This document shows positions 4,154 through 5,049 of a stretch of DNA of 5,049 nt, piece after piece. The stretch comes from Acidimicrobiaceae bacterium (GTDB lineage Bacteria; Actinomycetota; Acidimicrobiia; Acidimicrobiales; RAAP-2), in NCBI GenBank assembly GCA_003135595.1, contig PLCI01000156.1, forward strand, positions 445 to 5,493, written 5' to 3'. Positions within the stretch are counted from its first letter, which is position 1. The number at the start of each line of letters is the position of its first letter. A program made the position numbers and the translations under genes. Under the pieces are notes generated by a model. The model did no database searches. It saw only the letters and a program-made list of their open reading frames with translations, and was not told the DNA's origin.

Positions 4154-5049
4154 ATGACGTCGTCAGTGCCCTCTCGACGCCCGTCGCACGACCTCGCACG
4201 CCCAACCGTGGGTTCGGCCACGACGTGGGGGCCACCTGACGACGACGATCTCGAGACGATCTTCCCGCAGATCGCGGACTACGCCTTTCTCTCTGACTGC
4301 GAGAACAGCTGCCTCGTCGCTCCGACCGGTGCGATCGAGTGGCTCTGCATCCCGCGACCCCACGACCCGAGCGTCTTCGGCACGATCCTCGACCGCGCAG
4401 CAGGTTCGTTCCGCTTTGCGCCCGCGGACAACGCGGTCCCTGCACACCGCCAGTACGTGCCGGGCACGATGGTGCTCGCCACGACGTGGCAGACGAGGAG
4501 CGGCTGGCTGACCGTCACCGACTTCCTCGCGATCGGACCGTGGTACCGCAACGGGGCGAGGTCCGAGCGGCACCGCCGCACCCCGAGCGACGCCGACGCC
4601 CGTCACGTGCTCATCCGCCAGGCGACGTGCCTGCACGGCAACGTTGACCTGATCCTCACCTGCGAGCCGTCGTTCGACTACGGGAAGAACGATGCCCGCT
4701 GGGCGTACGTGGGCGATGCCTACGACCACGTCACCACGACCAACGAGGGACCCCTCGCGCTCACGCTCTCTGGCGGGCTGCGCATGGGCATCGAGGGACG
4801 GGCCGTGCGCGCCCGGCACTGCCTGTCGGAGGGCGAGTCGACCTTCGTCGCGATGAGCTGGGGCGACGCGACCCGTCCGACCTCGATCGCCGAGGTCGAC
4901 GCCTGGCGCGCCGAGACGAACCGGTTCTGGCGGGGGTGGATCGACCGCGGCAGGTTCCCCGACCACCCGTGGCGCGAGCACGTGCAGCGCAGCGCCCTCA
5001 CGCTCAAGGGACTCACCTACGCGCCGACCGGCGCGCTGCTCGCCGCGCC
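4154..5049 (+). CDS. Glycoside hydrolase family 15 protein (trehalase/glucoamylase type), N-terminal 298 residues; continues past the right edge
   Basis: Translation from ATG 4154 stays open to the window end (298 codons plus two bases). After a variable 38-residue leader rich in Asp near its end, the protein shows the GH15 N-terminal signature: IADYAFLSDCENSCLVAPTG (40-59), AIEWLCIPRPHDPSVFGTIL and AGSFRF. This is followed by a beta-sandwich region with LTVTDFLAI and CEPSFDYGKNDARW, then the linker helix into the catalytic barrel (HPWREHVQRSALTLKGLTYAPTGALLAA, read in two parts at the right edge). Relatives include mycobacterial trehalases (Rv2402 type) and glucoamylase-like glucan hydrolases, so trehalose is a likely but unproven substrate. 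The (alpha/alpha)6 barrel and its catalytic glutamates lie outside the window. The usual PRFDSPSVF reads PRPHDPSVF here. The start is moderately supported by GGCGAGAG before it; GTG 4166 and GTG 4208 are alternatives. No signal peptide is evident. Confidence 0.92.
   Translation, partial: MTSSVPSRRPSHDLARPTVGSATTWGPPDDDDLETIFPQIADYAFLSDCENSCLVAPTGAIEWLCIPRPHDPSVFGTILDRAAGSFRFAPADNAVPAHRQYVPGTMVLATTWQTRSGWLTVTDFLAIGPWYRNGARSERHRRTPSDADARHVLIRQATCLHGNVDLILTCEPSFDYGKNDARWAYVGDAYDHVTTTNEGPLALTLSGGLRMGIEGRAVRARHCLSEGESTFVAMSWGDATRPTSIAEVDAWRAETNRFWRGWIDRGRFPDHPWREHVQRSALTLKGLTYAPTGALLAA

Noticed and set aside
3784..4239. 151-codon plus-strand frame covering the VOC-GH15 spacer
   Set aside because: It overlaps the GH15 start in another frame, has no ribosome site and no family resemblance, and the base composition of the spacer is not coding-like.
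4163..4981. 272-codon minus-strand frame opposite the GH15 gene
   Set aside because: The plus strand carries the GH15 signature over the same stretch, so this is an antisense shadow.

Overview
The window is GC-rich throughout. Its coding DNA is biased to G or C at third codon positions, it uses GTG starts, and genes overlap at start and stop codons. Together with the gene content (ergothioneine biosynthesis, a two-domain VOC protein of the mycobacterial CFP30B/Rv0577 type, and a GH15 trehalase/glucoamylase-type protein) this points to an actinobacterium. The class cannot be settled from this sequence.

Layout. Positions 1-1757, minus strand: egtB (531-1757) followed, with a 4-base GTGA overlap, by egtD, which runs off the left edge. 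These encode the iron-dependent sulfoxide synthase and the histidine trimethyltransferase of ergothioneine synthesis. EgtD makes hercynine and EgtB joins it to a thiol donor. Positions 1758-2094: a 337-base gap upstream of egtB with no convincing protein gene. It does hold a 30-codon reading frame with a strong Shine-Dalgarno sequence and overlapping, mutually exclusive stem-loops, so it is a possible regulatory leader for egtB. Positions 2095-2865, minus strand: a PrmC/HemK-related methyltransferase in which the Asn of the NPPY-type motif is replaced by Val. Positions 2866-2966: a short divergent spacer. Positions 2967-3737, plus strand: a two-domain VOC (glyoxalase/bleomycin-resistance fold) protein. 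Positions 3738-4153: non-coding, with one strong stem-loop behind the VOC gene and a weak promoter candidate. Positions 4154-5049, plus strand: the N-terminal 298 residues of a GH15 family protein running off the right edge.

Only egtB and egtD form an evident functional unit. The other three genes have no clear link to it. The two most notable points are the direct egtB-egtD junction, with neither egtA upstream nor egtC between, and the structured leader in front of egtB. No mobile element, CRISPR array, tRNA or rRNA was seen. I find no convincing new multi-gene system here; the egtB leader is the best candidate for something undescribed, and it is speculative.
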